In this document: in pieces, positions 44,341-56,496 of the stretch
Position numbering within the stretch: the stretch's first letter is position 1
Layout of the letters: every line of letters starts with the position of its first letter
From: Ricinus communis
Lineage: Eukaryota; Streptophyta; Magnoliopsida; Malpighiales; Euphorbiaceae
Assembly (NCBI RefSeq): GCF_019578655.1
Contig: NC_063264.1
Span: forward strand, 12,565,213-12,629,212
Direction of reading: 5' to 3'
Length of the DNA: 64,000 nucleotides
Translations under genes and position numbers: made by a program
The notes under the pieces: model-generated
What the model was told of the DNA's origin: nothing
The model's input: the letters and a program-made list of their open reading frames with translations, nothing else
Database searches by the model: none

Positions 44341-46674
44341 CAACGGGGAATGCAAGCATTTTATGAACCAGCTTAATGAAGAAAAAAAGAGAAATTCACA
44401 TGGGTCTACTTAATAATAGTCCGACCAAATTACTTCATCATATGTGTCCCAAATGTAAGAATGTATGCATTCCCGCTTAGATTAATTAAAAGCAATATGA
44501 TTTCTCCATCACGCATTTGCCTCTCATCCTGCTTGATCATCAAGTCATGCTCCAATGCCATGGGTGAAGTTTATCAATTACATTCCCATAATTGCTTAAT
44601 AAAAACAAGGGGAAATTCATGCGAGCATACCTAATCACACTCGAACCCTATTTACTTCATTATATGCCTCACAAGTATCAAAACACATGCATGGACATGG
44701 GCAATGAGTCTATGCTCGCTAGCACGAGTGTTGATAAGTCTGAAAAGTTCTTGAAAAAACCCATAACATGATTTCGCACAAGGTAGAAAATTGAAATATT
44801 ATGCTCACTCGCCTCAAGAATTCAATTGCATACGGCTTTTATAGTGCGAAAGCCCTCATTCCATATGAAGAAGAAACTAGAACCTAAATATGAATAAATG
44901 AAAAGAAAGATGAATAAACTGGTCCCAAATTTTATGAGCTGCTTAACAAAAAGAAGGAGAAATTCGTGTGGGCCTACCTAATAACACTTTGATCCAAATT
45001 AGTTTATTATATGCACTCCAAACATCAAAATGCTCGCATTACTGCTTGTATTATTCTTCGATTAATTGAAAACAACATGATTTCTCCCTTGTGCCCGTGG
45101 ATTTCCATCTCATCCTGCTTGATCATCAAGCTAAACTGCAATGCCACTGGGCGAGCTTATCAATTATGTTCCTATGATTCCTTATATCAATCCTTATGTC
45201 ATTAGGACTCCTCGTGCATAGAGGGACAAGGAATAATGGAGATTCTAATGGTGCAAATATTGAATCATAATATTAAGGCGTGCCACGATTCTCACGGTTC
45301 CCTCTTTCCTCCAAAAGATTCATCCGCGATCATTTAAAGAATGATATCAATACTCTATCAACTAATTTTATTTCTTCACATTTGTCTAATCACTGTTTTG
45401 GTGCCTATGATTACCGCTTTCATGCTCTTTAACTCAACACTCGTGTTTATGCTCTCGAAATAAAGCCAAACCATTATGCAAGGCATATATTAGAAAGAGA
45501 GACACAAAAGAATGAAAAAAATGAGTACATAAGTAGGATCTCATATTCAATATGGAAAGAAATCAAAAGGTCTTTATTCTTTTCCATATGGCTAAACGTA
45601 AGATCAAATTGACTTAATTTAAACACAAGGGTAGATAAATAACAGAAAAGAAAAGAAGGACGTGAGTGAAAAGTCTACATTCGCTAGCGTGAGTCTAGAT
45701 AAGTCTGCAAAGTTCTTGAAAGAACCCATAACTTGATTTTTTGCAATGTAGAAAACTAAAATAATATGCTCATTAGCTTGAAGTATTCAGTTGCATGCGG
45801 TGTTTATAGTGTAAAAGCCTTCATTCCTTAAGAAGAAGAAATGAGAAATTCAATATGAATAAATAAATAAATAATGATGAATAAATTAAAGTCAAATCAT
45901 AAACCAAAGAGGAGTTGACTAGTCAACAACTCTCAAAGTCCTAAATTTTATGAGCCAACTTAACAAAAATAAGAGGAGGTTCGCGTGCGCCTATCTAATA
46001 ACAATTCGACCCAAATTACTTCATTATATGGGTTCCAAAAATCAAAACGCTCCAATTCCCACTTGTAGCATGGTTGGAGTATTTCAGAAAAATATGATTT
46101 CTCCTTTACGCATGTGGAATTATGACCTGTCCTGCTTGATCATCAATCTAAGCCCAAAGCCACCGGTCAATGTTGTCATCTACATTCCCATGATTCCTTA
46201 TGCAAATCCTTGTGTTATCAAGAGTCCTCTTTCCTAAAAGAAGAAGGAATGATGGAGATCCCAATGATACAAATCTGGATCGAAATATTTGGCCATGCCT
46301 CGATTCTTAGCGTTCCTTCTTTCCTTCAAAATAATCATTCGTGATCATTCAGAGAATGATATCAGTACTCTATCAACTAATTCTCTTTCTTCACATTTTT
46401 CCAAGCATTTTGCCTATGATTGCCTCTTCCACACACTTTAACTTAACATTCATGTTTATGCTCGCCAAATAAAACCACACCATCATACTAGACACATGTT
46501 AGTAAGAGAAGAACAAAAGAAACGAACATATGAGAACCTAGATAGGAGTTTATATCTAATGAGGAAAGAAATTACAATTTCTTTATTCTCTTCCATGGCT
46601 AAGCATAGGGATCAAATCAAATTGTTTTAAGCATAATGGTAGATAAAAAACACAAAACAAAAATAGGCCAATAA
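44341..46674 (-). repeat. 1-kb repeat array 2, reverse part
   Basis: Orientation flips at about 44335-44365. Reverse units follow, with gagtctatgctcgctagc (44707) and gtctacattcgctagcg (45673) about 966 bases apart, and agccctcattcc-type words at 44850 and 45818. The array ends in the segmental duplication at about 46675. Confidence 0.85.
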
Positions 46675-47837
46675 ATGGGTATATGCAAGAGTCGACTATT
46701 AATGGAAGTCCAATAAATTCAGCCCAAATAAAATTCATAAAGAATGGGCTTTGTTTAATGTTCTTAAAGTCCAAGTTTATGAAGGCTAAATTGACTTTTT
46801 TTAATGTTCTTCAAACCTAAGTTTACGAAGGCTATGTGTAGCTCTTAGTATCCTACTAGGTTAGATGTTAGAGTTTCCTAAACTTGTAAGGAATCTCAAA
46901 TTAGATCAAATTAGTAAAGTAAGAGTTCAATTCTTCTTAGGACTTTGGATATGTCTTTAATACATGTCAAATTCGTTTACCTTTTCCAAATTATGATTAA
47001 TTAAAGTTTTTACTTTCTTTCAAGCCAAAATTGCTTTTATCTTATGTTCTTGCAAAACTTACTTATCAAGGAGTTGATCTATCCTTGTGGCGCACTTGGG
47101 ATTGGGGTTTAAAGGACATAGTTTGCCTTAGGTTCTAATTCTTGATCATCTTACAATCTTATTAGACAATCCTAAGGTTTGATTTCAAGTTGTTCTTTAG
47201 CTTTTCAAGTTAGTGATTCATGAGTTCGTAAGGATTAGAGTTCGTGGGTTCTATTCTTGGAGGTTCATTAACAGCTTCTTTCAAGAACCTTATGGACTTA
47301 TAAACACTCATGCTAGTGAAAATAGACTTACTGCTCACATCCTTCCTTTTTTTGTGTTCTTTGTCTACCTTATGTTTAAATCAATTCGATTGGATACTTA
47401 CGCTTAGCTGTATGGAAGAGAACAAAGAACTTGTAATACTTTTCTTTATCGGATCGAAAACCCTACCTATGTTCTGACTTTGTTTGTTTTTTTATGTTTT
47501 TCTTTTTAATCTCTACCTAGTATGATGGTTTGGTTTTATTTGGGGAGCATAGACATGGTATTAAGTGATAACACCTGGAAGTGGCAATCATAGGAACCAA
47601 TCCAATGCTTAGACGAATGCGAAGAAGGAAAATTAGTTGATTCATTGTCGAAATGATCATGGACAAATCTTTTAGAGGAAAGAGGGAACGACAATAATCG
47701 AGGCACTCCTAAATATTTCGATTCAGGATGTGCATCATTAGGATCTCCATATTCCTTGTTCCTCTATGCACGAGGACTACTGATGACACAAGGATTGGTG
47801 TAAGGAATCATGGAAATACAATTAACAAGTTCACCGG

Positions 47838-48780
47838 TGATGTGAACCTTGGCAACTTATGACAAGACCCAACATGCATAATTGGAATAAGATCCCAACA
47901 AAGCTAAATCTGAACTTTGATAATCTTTACCTAAAGATAACTTGTATCTTGAACCTTGATATAAGATAAATTGTTGACGCCACACCTCAAGAAAGGTAGA
48001 AGGTGAGTGATAAGTCGATATTGAATGCTACAAGAGCAAGTTCTTGATAAGTTTGAAGTTCTTCCACAGAACCAAGCAAGAATAATTCTCACAAATATGT
48101 TTAACTCAAAATATTCATTAACCCTCAATAATATGATTACACTTAGTTTATATAGTAAAAGAAATAAATCTAATTCCGAAATAGCATAAAAGGAAATAAA
48201 CTAATTAGGAGTCATCTAAAAGATATGCTAAATAAGAGTTTTCTAAATAATAGAATAAGGAATAGTCAATCTTTACTAAATAAGAATTGATTAAAAAATC
48301 AAGCAAAACTTCCCAAACAATGAAGGGCGCGGTTGCCTCCTTATTTCTTAATGAAGGGCACTCCAATTTGGCAAAAGAGGAAGCTAAAATGTGCTCCCAT
48401 GCTTCTTATTTGATTTGGCACGTCCCTTTAGCTAATAGGAAGCTAAAGTGGTGTTTCCTTTATTTCCTCTTCAAGTATTAAGCTCTCCCCCTTGTGCACA
48501 TATATCCAGCTATGCTTGGTTTCATTAAGCCTGTCATATTGAATCAAATTAACAAGGCTAGGAGCCTTAATTAAATATAACTCTCCATAGGTTAATATAT
48601 CATTGCCCAAATCTCTTGAATGAGTCCATTAAGAGCTTCCTTCATGCGTTCGGCCTTAGATCTTGTAATTGGCCTACCTTGAATGTATAAAGGATCCCTT
48701 GAGCTTGGTGTAGGCTTCGGCGCTATGCTTGTGCTTGGATCATGACTTGACCTTGAAGCTTGGTATTGGGATTCGAACTA
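47838..48780 (-). mobile_element. iMet-primed LTR, subfamily E1, second copy
   Basis: Minus strand from TAGTTCGAATCC (mutated start, 48780) to GGTTCACATCA (47838). It abuts the 1-kb repeat at the same base as the copy at 3591. The tandem 31-base terminal duplication of that copy is absent here, so it arose after the duplication. Confidence 0.85.
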
Positions 48781-48892
48781 TTCCCTCCCTCCTCAAAAGG
48801 GTTCGTCCTTGAATCTTCACCTATATCAAAAGGAGATAAATCAACGACATTAAAAGAAGCACTTACATTATACTCACCAGGTAAGTTAAGCT
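48781..48892 (-). pseudogene. Pol C-terminal fragment, second copy
   Basis: Counterpart of 4567-4678. The minus strand ends in a purine run (ttttgaggagggaggga) before the LTR, preceded by codons for the NVSASFNV- and SPFDIGEDSRTNPFEE-like pol tail. Confidence 0.7.
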
Positions 48893-49607
48893 TGAGGTGA
48901 ACCTTGGCAACTTGTGCAAAGACCCAACACGCGGAATTAGCATAAGATTCCCAAGAAAGCTAAATATGTACTTTGATAACCTTGACCCAAAGATAAATTG
49001 TATCTTGAACCTTGGTATAAGAAAGATTGTTGACGCCACATTCAAGAAAGGTAGAAGACGAGTGATGAGTCGAAGTTGAAAGACATAAGAACAAGTTCTT
49101 GATAATTTCAAAATTCTTCCAAAGAACCAAGCAAGAATAATTCTCACAAATATGTTTAACTCAAAATATTCATTAACTTATGCTATTCGGCTACATATGA
49201 TTTAAATAGACAAAGATATTACCTTAATTTCTTATTTGCATAAAGAAAATAAACTAAATAGAAATTAACTACAGTATATGCTAAATAGAAGTTTTCCTAA
49301 ATAAATAAAATGAGGAACTATGCCTAATTAGGAAGTAATAAAGAACTTATTCTAAAAGGAAATAATAAAAGACTTCCAAAATAATAAAATAAGAAGACTA
49401 ATTGATTTAGTCAATTATAATCAATAAAGACATGACTAAATGGATGAAGATTTATTCCTAAATAACAAGATATACAGCTACCCCATTGTATCCTCTTTGA
49501 AGTTTGCGCACTTTTAGGTCAAGCAACACAACTTAGGCGCCTTCTTTTGGTTCCTCTTCAAGGAGATTCGTCCCCCCCTTTTCCTTATGAATGTTTTGGC
49601 CTAAGCT
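48893..49607 (-). mobile_element. Truncated LTR, second copy
   Basis: Counterpart of the LTR at 4679-5599, ending at a mutated ...GGTTCACCTCA (48893). Its 5' part is lost at about 49607, where reverse 1-kb repeat (taccggtcaagcttatcaatt) begins. Confidence 0.8.
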
Positions 49608-51790
49608 AGCTACCGGTCAAGCTTATCAATTGCATTGCCATGATTCCTTCTGCCAATTCTTGGGTCATCAAGAGTCCTCATGCCTAGAGGAACAAGGAAT
49701 GATGGAGACCCCAATGCTGCAAACCCTAAATTAGAATATTTAGGCGTGCCTCGATTCTTTGCGTTCCCTCTTTCCTCCAAAAGATTCATCCATGATCATT
49801 TGGAGAATGATATCAATACCCGATCAACTAATTTTATTTCTTTGTATTTGTTCAAGCATTGGATCAGTGCCTATTATTACCACTTCCACGCACTTTCACT
49901 CAACACTTGTGTTTATGCTTCCCAAATAAAACCAAACCATCATAATAGACATAGATTAGAAAGAAAGAGAAAAAAGAAACGAATAAAATAAGAACATAAG
50001 TAGGATTTCAGGTCCGATAAGGAAAGAAATTGCAAGTTCTCTATTCTCTTCCAAATAGCTAAGTGTAAGGATCAAGTCAGTACCCTCAAATATTCAGTTT
50101 CATGTTATCTTCATAATGTGAAAGCCCTCATTCCACAAGAAGAAAAAACTAGAAGCTAAATATGAATATATAAATTAAGAAAGATAAACAAACTAATGTC
50201 AAATTAAGAACTAGAGAAGAGTTGACTAGTCAAGAACTATAGTAGTCCTAAATTCTATGAGCCAGCTTAACAAAAATAATGGGAAATTCGCGTGGGCCTA
50301 CGCAATAATGCTCAGACCCGAATTACTTCATTATATACATCTTAAACTTCAAAATGCTTGTATTCTTGCTTGTATTATGCTTAAATTAATAAGAAATAAC
50401 ATGATTTGTCCCTTATACTTGTGGATTTAGGTCTCGTCTTGCTTGATCATCAAGCTAAGCCCCAGAACCACCAGTCAAGCCTATCAATTGTGTTACCACG
50501 ATTCCTTATGCCAATCTTTATATCATCAGGAGTCCTCATTCCTAAAGGATCAAGGAATGATGGAGATCCCAATAGTGCAAATCCTGAATTAGAATATTTA
50601 GGAGTGCCTTCATTCTCAGCATTCCCTCTTTCCTCGAAAAGATTCATCCAAGGTCATTCAAAAATTGATATCAATACTCAATCAACTAATTTTCTTTTCT
50701 CACATTTGTCTAAGCAGGAATCAGCGCGTTTTGATATTTGGGAGGCATATAATGAAGTACATTGGGCCGAACTGTTATTAGGTACGCCCACGTAAGTTTC
50801 CCCATATGCTCATAAGGAATCATAGGAACATAATTGATAAGCTTGACCGATGGCACTATGTCGTGACTTGGTGATCAACCAACATGAGATATAAATTTGC
50901 CCATGTTTGAAATCATGTTGCTTTTGATTAAAACAAGCATGAATGTGTACATTTTTTTATGTTTGAATACATATAATGAAGTAATTTCTTAGGAGTGTAA
51001 TTAGGCAGGCCCATGTGAATTTCTCATTTTTTTCGTTAAGGTGGCTCATAAAATTTGAGACTTTAAGAGTTGATGGCCCGTCAAATCCTCTCCGATTCTT
51101 GATTTGAGTTTAGTCTATTCATCTTTATTTATTTATTTATTCATATTTTTCTTCTAGTTTTTTCTTATAGAATGAGGGCTGCCGCACTATGAAAATCGCA
51201 TGCAACCGAATATTCGAGGCTAATGAGCATATTATTTTTGTTTTTTACCTTAAAAAGAATTGAGTTATGAATTTTTCAAGAAGTTTGGGGACTTACGAAG
51301 ACTCGCACTAGCGAACTTAGACTTGTTGCTCACGTCGTTCCTTTCATTTGTGTTCTTTGTCTACCCGTGTGTTAAAATTAATTCGATTTGATCCATATGC
51401 TTAGCCATGGAGGAGAATAAAGAACTGGCAATTTATTTTCTTATTGAATATGAAATCCTACATATGTTCTCATTCGTTCGTTTATTTTATTTCTCACTTT
51501 CTAATCTATGTCTAATATGATAGTTTAGTTTTATTTGGCGAGCATAAACACAAATGTTGACTTAAAGAGCGTAGAAGCAGTAAACATATGCACCTAGGCA
51601 ATGCTTAGACAAATGTGAAGAAAGAAAATTAGTTGATCGGGTATTAATATCATTCTCTGAATGATAGTAGATGAATCTTTTGGAGGAAAGAAGGAACGCC
51701 AAGAATCAAGGCATGCCCAAATATTACTTTTCAAGATTTGCATCATTAGGATCTCCATCTTTCCTTGTTCCTCTAGACAAGAGGACTCCT
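49608..51790. repeat. 1-kb repeat array 3
   Basis: Reverse units from 49608 to about 50717, then forward units to 51790. The switch lies at tttgtctaagcaggaatcagcgcg (50713-50736, given here only as landmark words tttgtctaagc and ggaatcagcgcg). The frame at 49680-49991 shows the recurrent peptide (RNDGDPNAANPKLEYLGVPR) discussed in the findings. At 51790 the LTR-type insertion K interrupts a forward unit. Confidence 0.85.
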
Positions 51791-52123
51791 TGATATAGAA
51801 CCTCCATGAATAAGCTTGAGAACCTCTTTTAAATTGCAGAGCCCCACCACATTAACATGTAATCCCCAAGAACCAATTTTGTTCAACCCCTAAGAAAGGT
51901 TAGGAAATAGATTTCTTAGAAAGATGATTAAGAATTAGAATTTAAAAAACTTGTGCCTAAATCCCAATTTCGAAACACTCTATAAGAAGATGATTAATCT
52001 ACTTGAATGTCTTTCAAACATGAATTCTATACAAAAACACAAAGACAAAGCACACAACTTTAATGTTTAATAACTAATTATCATTCAAATTCAACTTCAA
52101 CTTTACATCAAAACTCGTACTAG

Positions 52124-52133
52124 TCTTATATAG
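52124..52133 (-). promoter_or_regulatory. TATA box of block a in insertion K
   Basis: CCTATATAAG on the minus strand. In block b the matching place (about 52988-52998) reads cttttacaggcc, so the TATA word is lost in that copy. Confidence 0.4.
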
Positions 52134-53314
52134 GCCTTAGAATACCCTAAATCTTAACTAATAAAGATTTACATCACATATAGGATAAAGATAACCTTCT
52201 TAACTAAAAGAGATAACAAAGTCCTAATTAGGTTAAAATACATGTGTGGCTACCCATAATAAGCCTTGAAACTCTAATTGACAAAATTCATATAGATGGG
52301 TCTTATAACGTAAGCCAAGTTTGGCCCAAAGTCTTCAAATACTCCAATTCAGCTTCTTTAGTCTTTTTAAGCCGATTAGATTCTTTTAAGCCCAATAAAC
52401 TGAATTAGATTAATGAGCCTTGAACTTAAATCCAATTTTTCAAGCCTTGATGTAAAATGGAACCTCCATGAATAAGTTTGAGAACCCTTTTTGAATTGTG
52501 GACCCCCAACATATTAATTTGAAAACCCTATGAACCAATTCGGTTAACCCCTAAGAAAGGTTAGGAAACAAATTTCTTAGGAAGATGATCAATACTTAGA
52601 ATTTAGAAAACTTTGGTTCATGCGGATTATAAACATTGGGTCAAGCATTTTAATAACATTGGTTCTTAATTCATTATAAGTAATAGGCGGTTAAGGTTTT
52701 AATAATATTGGTTCATGTTTGCATAAGCATTTGGGTCAAGGTATGTTATTTTGTTTATGTTTCTATTTTATTTAATAATCTAATTTAGAGCAGTCCTTGG
52801 CAAAAGAATCTCATTAAGCATTGAGTCTCACATTTCTCTGTGAGGTTTCTATCATAATGTTTCGTAAGCATGCATTCTACACAAGAACACAAAGACAAAG
52901 CAAACAGCTTTAAAGTTTAATAAAAAATTATCATTCAAATTCAACTTAAACTTTTTAATTCATTACATCAGATTTTGTACTAGCCTTTTACAGGCCTTAG
53001 AAAATTCTAAATCTTAACAAATAAGGATTTACATCTCATTTAGGATAAAGATAACATTCCTAATAAAAAGAGATAAGTAAAAAAAAGTCTTAATTAGGTT
53101 AAAATACATGTGTGGCCGCCCAAAATAAGCCATAAGACCCTAATTTATGTAAGTCATATAGATGGGCCTCACAACATAAGTCAAGTTAGGCCCAAAGTCT
53201 TCATATGCTCCAATTCAGCTTCTTTGGTATTTTTAAGCCCAGTTAGATTCATTCAAGCCTAATAAACTAAATTAGATTAATGAGCCCTAAACTTAAATCC
53301 AATTCTTCAAGCCT

Positions 53315-53807
53315 TGATATGTCATTAGCCCAAATGTCTTGGATAAGCTTATTAACTTGTAATTTGAATTAGGCTAGGACTGCCAGTTGAATTAGGATTC
53401 CTTTCGTTGCTTGAACTCCTAATATCATCAGGACTCCTTGCTAGATTAGACTTTCTAGTTGAGTTAGGACTCCTTATTGGATTTAGATTCCTTGAGCTAG
53501 TAGGATTTGCATCATGAAGACTCCTTGTTGGAGTAGGATTCGTTGTGCTAGTTTGGTTTATATCATGATATGTCCTTAGTGCAAATGTCTTGGATAAACT
53601 CATTGACTTGTAATTTAAATCGAAATAGAACTCATAGTTGAATTAGGATTCCTTTCGTTGCTTGAACTCCTAATATCATCAGGACTTCTTGCAAGATTAG
53701 GATTCCTAGTTGAGTCATGACTCCTCATTGAATTAGGATTCCTTGAGCTAGTAGATTTTGCATCATGAAGACTCGTTGTTGGAGTAGGATTCATTATGCT
53801 AGTATCA
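53315..53807 (-). repeat. Tandem blocks c and d with Ser/Asn/Arg-rich frame
   Basis: Two copies of about 245 bases, each made of short degenerate repeats around gaattaggattcct. On the minus strand both remain open in the same frame (ORFs 53603-53352 and 53875-53615) and encode related low-complexity peptides, for example NPNSTRS-, NLARSPDDIRSSSNERNPNS- and RSLHDANPTSSRN-like words. The arginine-serine periodicity comes from the nucleotide repeat. It continues the pol frame into the LTR at the place where others have RARAKRMKEALN. No known domain. Confidence 0.6.
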
Positions 53808-53812
53808 CTCCT

Positions 53813-54221
53813 AATGAAATAAGGATTAGTATAAAGAACCATGGAAACACAATTGACAAACTTGACCGATGGCATTAGGGCTTAGCTTGATGAACAAGCA
53901 AGACAAGCCATAAATCCATAAGTGTAAGGGAGAAATCATGTTGTTTTAAATTAATCGAAGCATTATACAAGTGGCAATGCAAGCGCTGTGATGTTTGCGA
54001 TGCATATAATGAAGTAATTTAGGTTAGGAGGGTTATTAGATAGGCCCACATGAATTTCCCCTTGTTTTCATTAAGCTAGCTCACAAAATTTGGGACTACG
54101 AGAGTTATTGACTAGTCAACTCCTTTCTCGTTCTTGAAATGACTTTAGCTATTTCATCTTTCTTTATTTATTTATTCATATTTGTCGTCTAGTTTCTTCT
54201 TCTTATGGAATACAGGCTTTC
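53813..54221 (+). repeat. 1-kb repeat, forward, after insertion K
   Basis: Resumes the interrupted unit at taaggattagtataaagaacc and continues to tatggaatacaggctttc, where the next LTR-like insertion starts. Confidence 0.85.
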
Positions 54222-54800
54222 TGATACGAACGTGGCTAACTTATGCCAAACCCGTATTCAATATTGATGTCTTCAACAAGGATCGTTCATCTAATCAAGC
54301 AAAAAAACTCTACTACCAACAAGACCCTTAAATAACTTGTACTTAAGAACCTTAATTATAAAGAATTAAAGGATGTTTAACATAAATAAATATATAGATT
54401 AAACTAAGTTTGTAAAATATCAAGCCTCACTTGACAAATTCACCGAGTTCATAAAAAAGAAAAGAAGAAAATTGAAAATAATGACAAGGAAGCAAATAAT
54501 AATAAGACTAGAAATAGAACTCCTAAAGTAAAAGGATAACTTAAAACAACACTCCTAACTATTGAAAGACTTCTTTAAATGAACAAAAACTCCTAAAATT
54601 CATCCAACCAAAGCCCATATAATAAACACGACAATTAGGCTTATGTAACATGTGATATGCAGTCCATTCTTTAGTATTGGACTCCGAATAGCTTGATTTG
54701 ATTATCTTGGGCTTATCTTGTCTTAGTCATGCCTCCATATGTTGGATTAAGGTGATAAGTGTATCTTGAGGCCCATTGTTTTGATTAAGACCAATCTCAC
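54222..54800 (-). mobile_element. LTR-like insertion L
   Basis: Starts TGATACGAACGTGGC directly after ggctttc of a forward 1-kb unit and ends about 54800 before tttttatagtgcgaaag of a reverse unit. It has no similarity that I can see to the other LTRs except general composition and the gcccaa/gggct words. Flanks face each other in opposite orientation, so no target duplication can be read. It is classed as a truncated LTR by its TGAT start and its position only. Confidence 0.45.
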
Positions 54801-56496
54801 TTGGACTTTTTATAGTGCGAAAGCCCTCATTCCATAAGAAGAAGAAACTAGAAGCTAAATATAAATAAATAAATGAATAAACTAAAGTCAAATCAAGAAC
54901 TACAGAGGGGTTGACTGGCCAACAATTCTCGTGGTCCCAAATTTTATGAGCCAGTTTAACGAACACAAGGGTGAGATTCGCGTAGGCATACCTAATAACA
55001 CTCCGGCCCAAATTAGTTCATTATGTATGTCCTAAACATCAAAATGTGTGCATTCCCACTTGGATTAATTGAAAGCAACATGATTTCGTCATCAGGCTCA
55101 TGGACATGTGTCTCATCTTGCTTGATCATCAAGTCATGCTACAATGCCACTGATGAACCTTATCAATTATGTTCCTATGACTCCTTCATGAAAATAAGGG
55201 AAAATTCACGTGGGCGTACCTAATAATACTCCACCCCAGTGTGCTTCATTATATCCCTCCCCAGCATCAAAACACACGTATTCCCACTAGTATTAATCGA
55301 AAGCAATATGATTTCTCCTTAAGCTCATGGATTTGCATCTCGTGCTGCTTGACCATTAAATCATGCCCCAATGCCACCGGTCAAGCTTGTCAATTGCTTT
55401 CCTATGATTCCTTAATGAAAACAATTTGAGTGGGCATACTGAATAATCTATGTCCCAATTTACTTCATTATATGCCTTCCAAACATCAAAACGTGCTCAT
55501 TCCCGCTTGGATTAATAGAAAGCAACATGATTTCTCCCTTACATGGGTGGAATTTCTGTCTCGTCCTACTTGATCATCAAGCTAAGCTCCAATGCCACCG
55601 GTAAAGCTTGTCAATTGCATTCCCAAGATTTCTTATGCCAGTCCTTCTATCATCAAGAGTCCACATGCCTTGAGGAAAAAGGAATGATGGAGATCCCAAT
55701 GGTGGAATTCTTGAATTGGAATATTTGGGTGTGCCTCAATTCCCGTCATTCCCTATTTCCTCCAAAAGATTCATGCGCGATCATTCAAGGAATTATATTA
55801 ATACTTGATCAACAAATTTTCTTTCTTAATGAGCATAGACTTATGGCCCACACATCCTTCCTTTCTTTTGTGTTCTTTGTCTACCCTTATGTTTAAATCA
55901 ATTCGATTTGATCCTTACACTTAGCCGCATCGAAGAGAACAAAGAACTTGTTATTAATTTCTTTATCGGTTCAAAAATCCTACCTATGTTCTCATTTTGT
56001 TTGTTTCTTTTATATTTTTCTTTCTAATCTCTATCTAGTAATGATGGTTTGGTTTTATTGGGGAGCATACACACGACTGTTGAGTGAAAGCGCATGGAAG
56101 CGACAATTATAGGCACTGATCCAATGCTTGGACAAATGCATAGCTAAGCATAAGGATCAAATCACTAGCCTCAAATATTTAGTTGCATGCGATCTTCAGA
56201 ATGCGGAAGCCTTGAATCCATAAGAAGGAAAAACTAGAAGCTAAATATGAATATATAAATTAAGAAAGATAAATAAACTAATATTAAATCAAGGACTAGA
56301 GTGGAGTTGATTAGTCAAGAACTCTTAATAGTCCCAAATCTTATTCGAAGAATGAGATTAATACTTGATCAACTAATTTTCTTTCTCCACATTTTCAAAG
56401 CATTAAATCGGGGCCTATGATTGCCACTTCGATATGTTTTCACTCAATGTCTGTGTTTATGCTCCCTAAATAAAACCAAATCATTATAATATACAA
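54801..56496. repeat. 1-kb repeat array 4
   Basis: Reverse from 54801 to about 55836, forward to about 56148, then reverse again to 56496. Switches fall at tttctttcttaatgagcatagac (landmarks tttctttcttaatg, agcatagac) and gacaaatgcatagctaagc. Units at 55230-55420 and 55420-55620 are short, repeating mainly the segment from aaaattcacgtgggc to gtcaattgc. Confidence 0.8.

Larger units (their letters stand above)
46675..49607 (+). repeat. Segmental duplication, copy 2
   Basis: Same order and orientation as 2410-5402: LTR-like block (46675-47280), forward 1-kb repeat (47281-47837), LTR, pol tail, truncated LTR. On the left it joins reverse 1-kb repeat; at 49607 it ends in reverse 1-kb repeat, so the pol remnant that follows copy 1 was not included or was lost. 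Confidence 0.8.
51791..53807 (-). mobile_element. LTR-type insertion K with internal duplications
   Basis: This 2017-base insertion in a 1-kb repeat unit has a perfect target duplication CTCCT (51786-51790 and 53808-53812) and ends TGATA...TATCA. It consists of four blocks: a (51791-52447), b (52448-53314), c (53315-53565) and d (53566-53807). Blocks a and b are copies of each other, as are c and d. Block b also holds about 250 extra bases at 52617-52866. One a plus one c would make an LTR of about 900 bases, the usual size here. The minus strand of c encodes LIQDIWAND, the end of the pol-continuation peptide of other LTRs. Confidence 0.85.

Noticed and set aside
54222..54800. Target duplication for LTR-like insertion L
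   Set aside because: The two flanks are opposite-orientation parts of the 1-kb repeat, and no matching 5-mer was found at the expected places.
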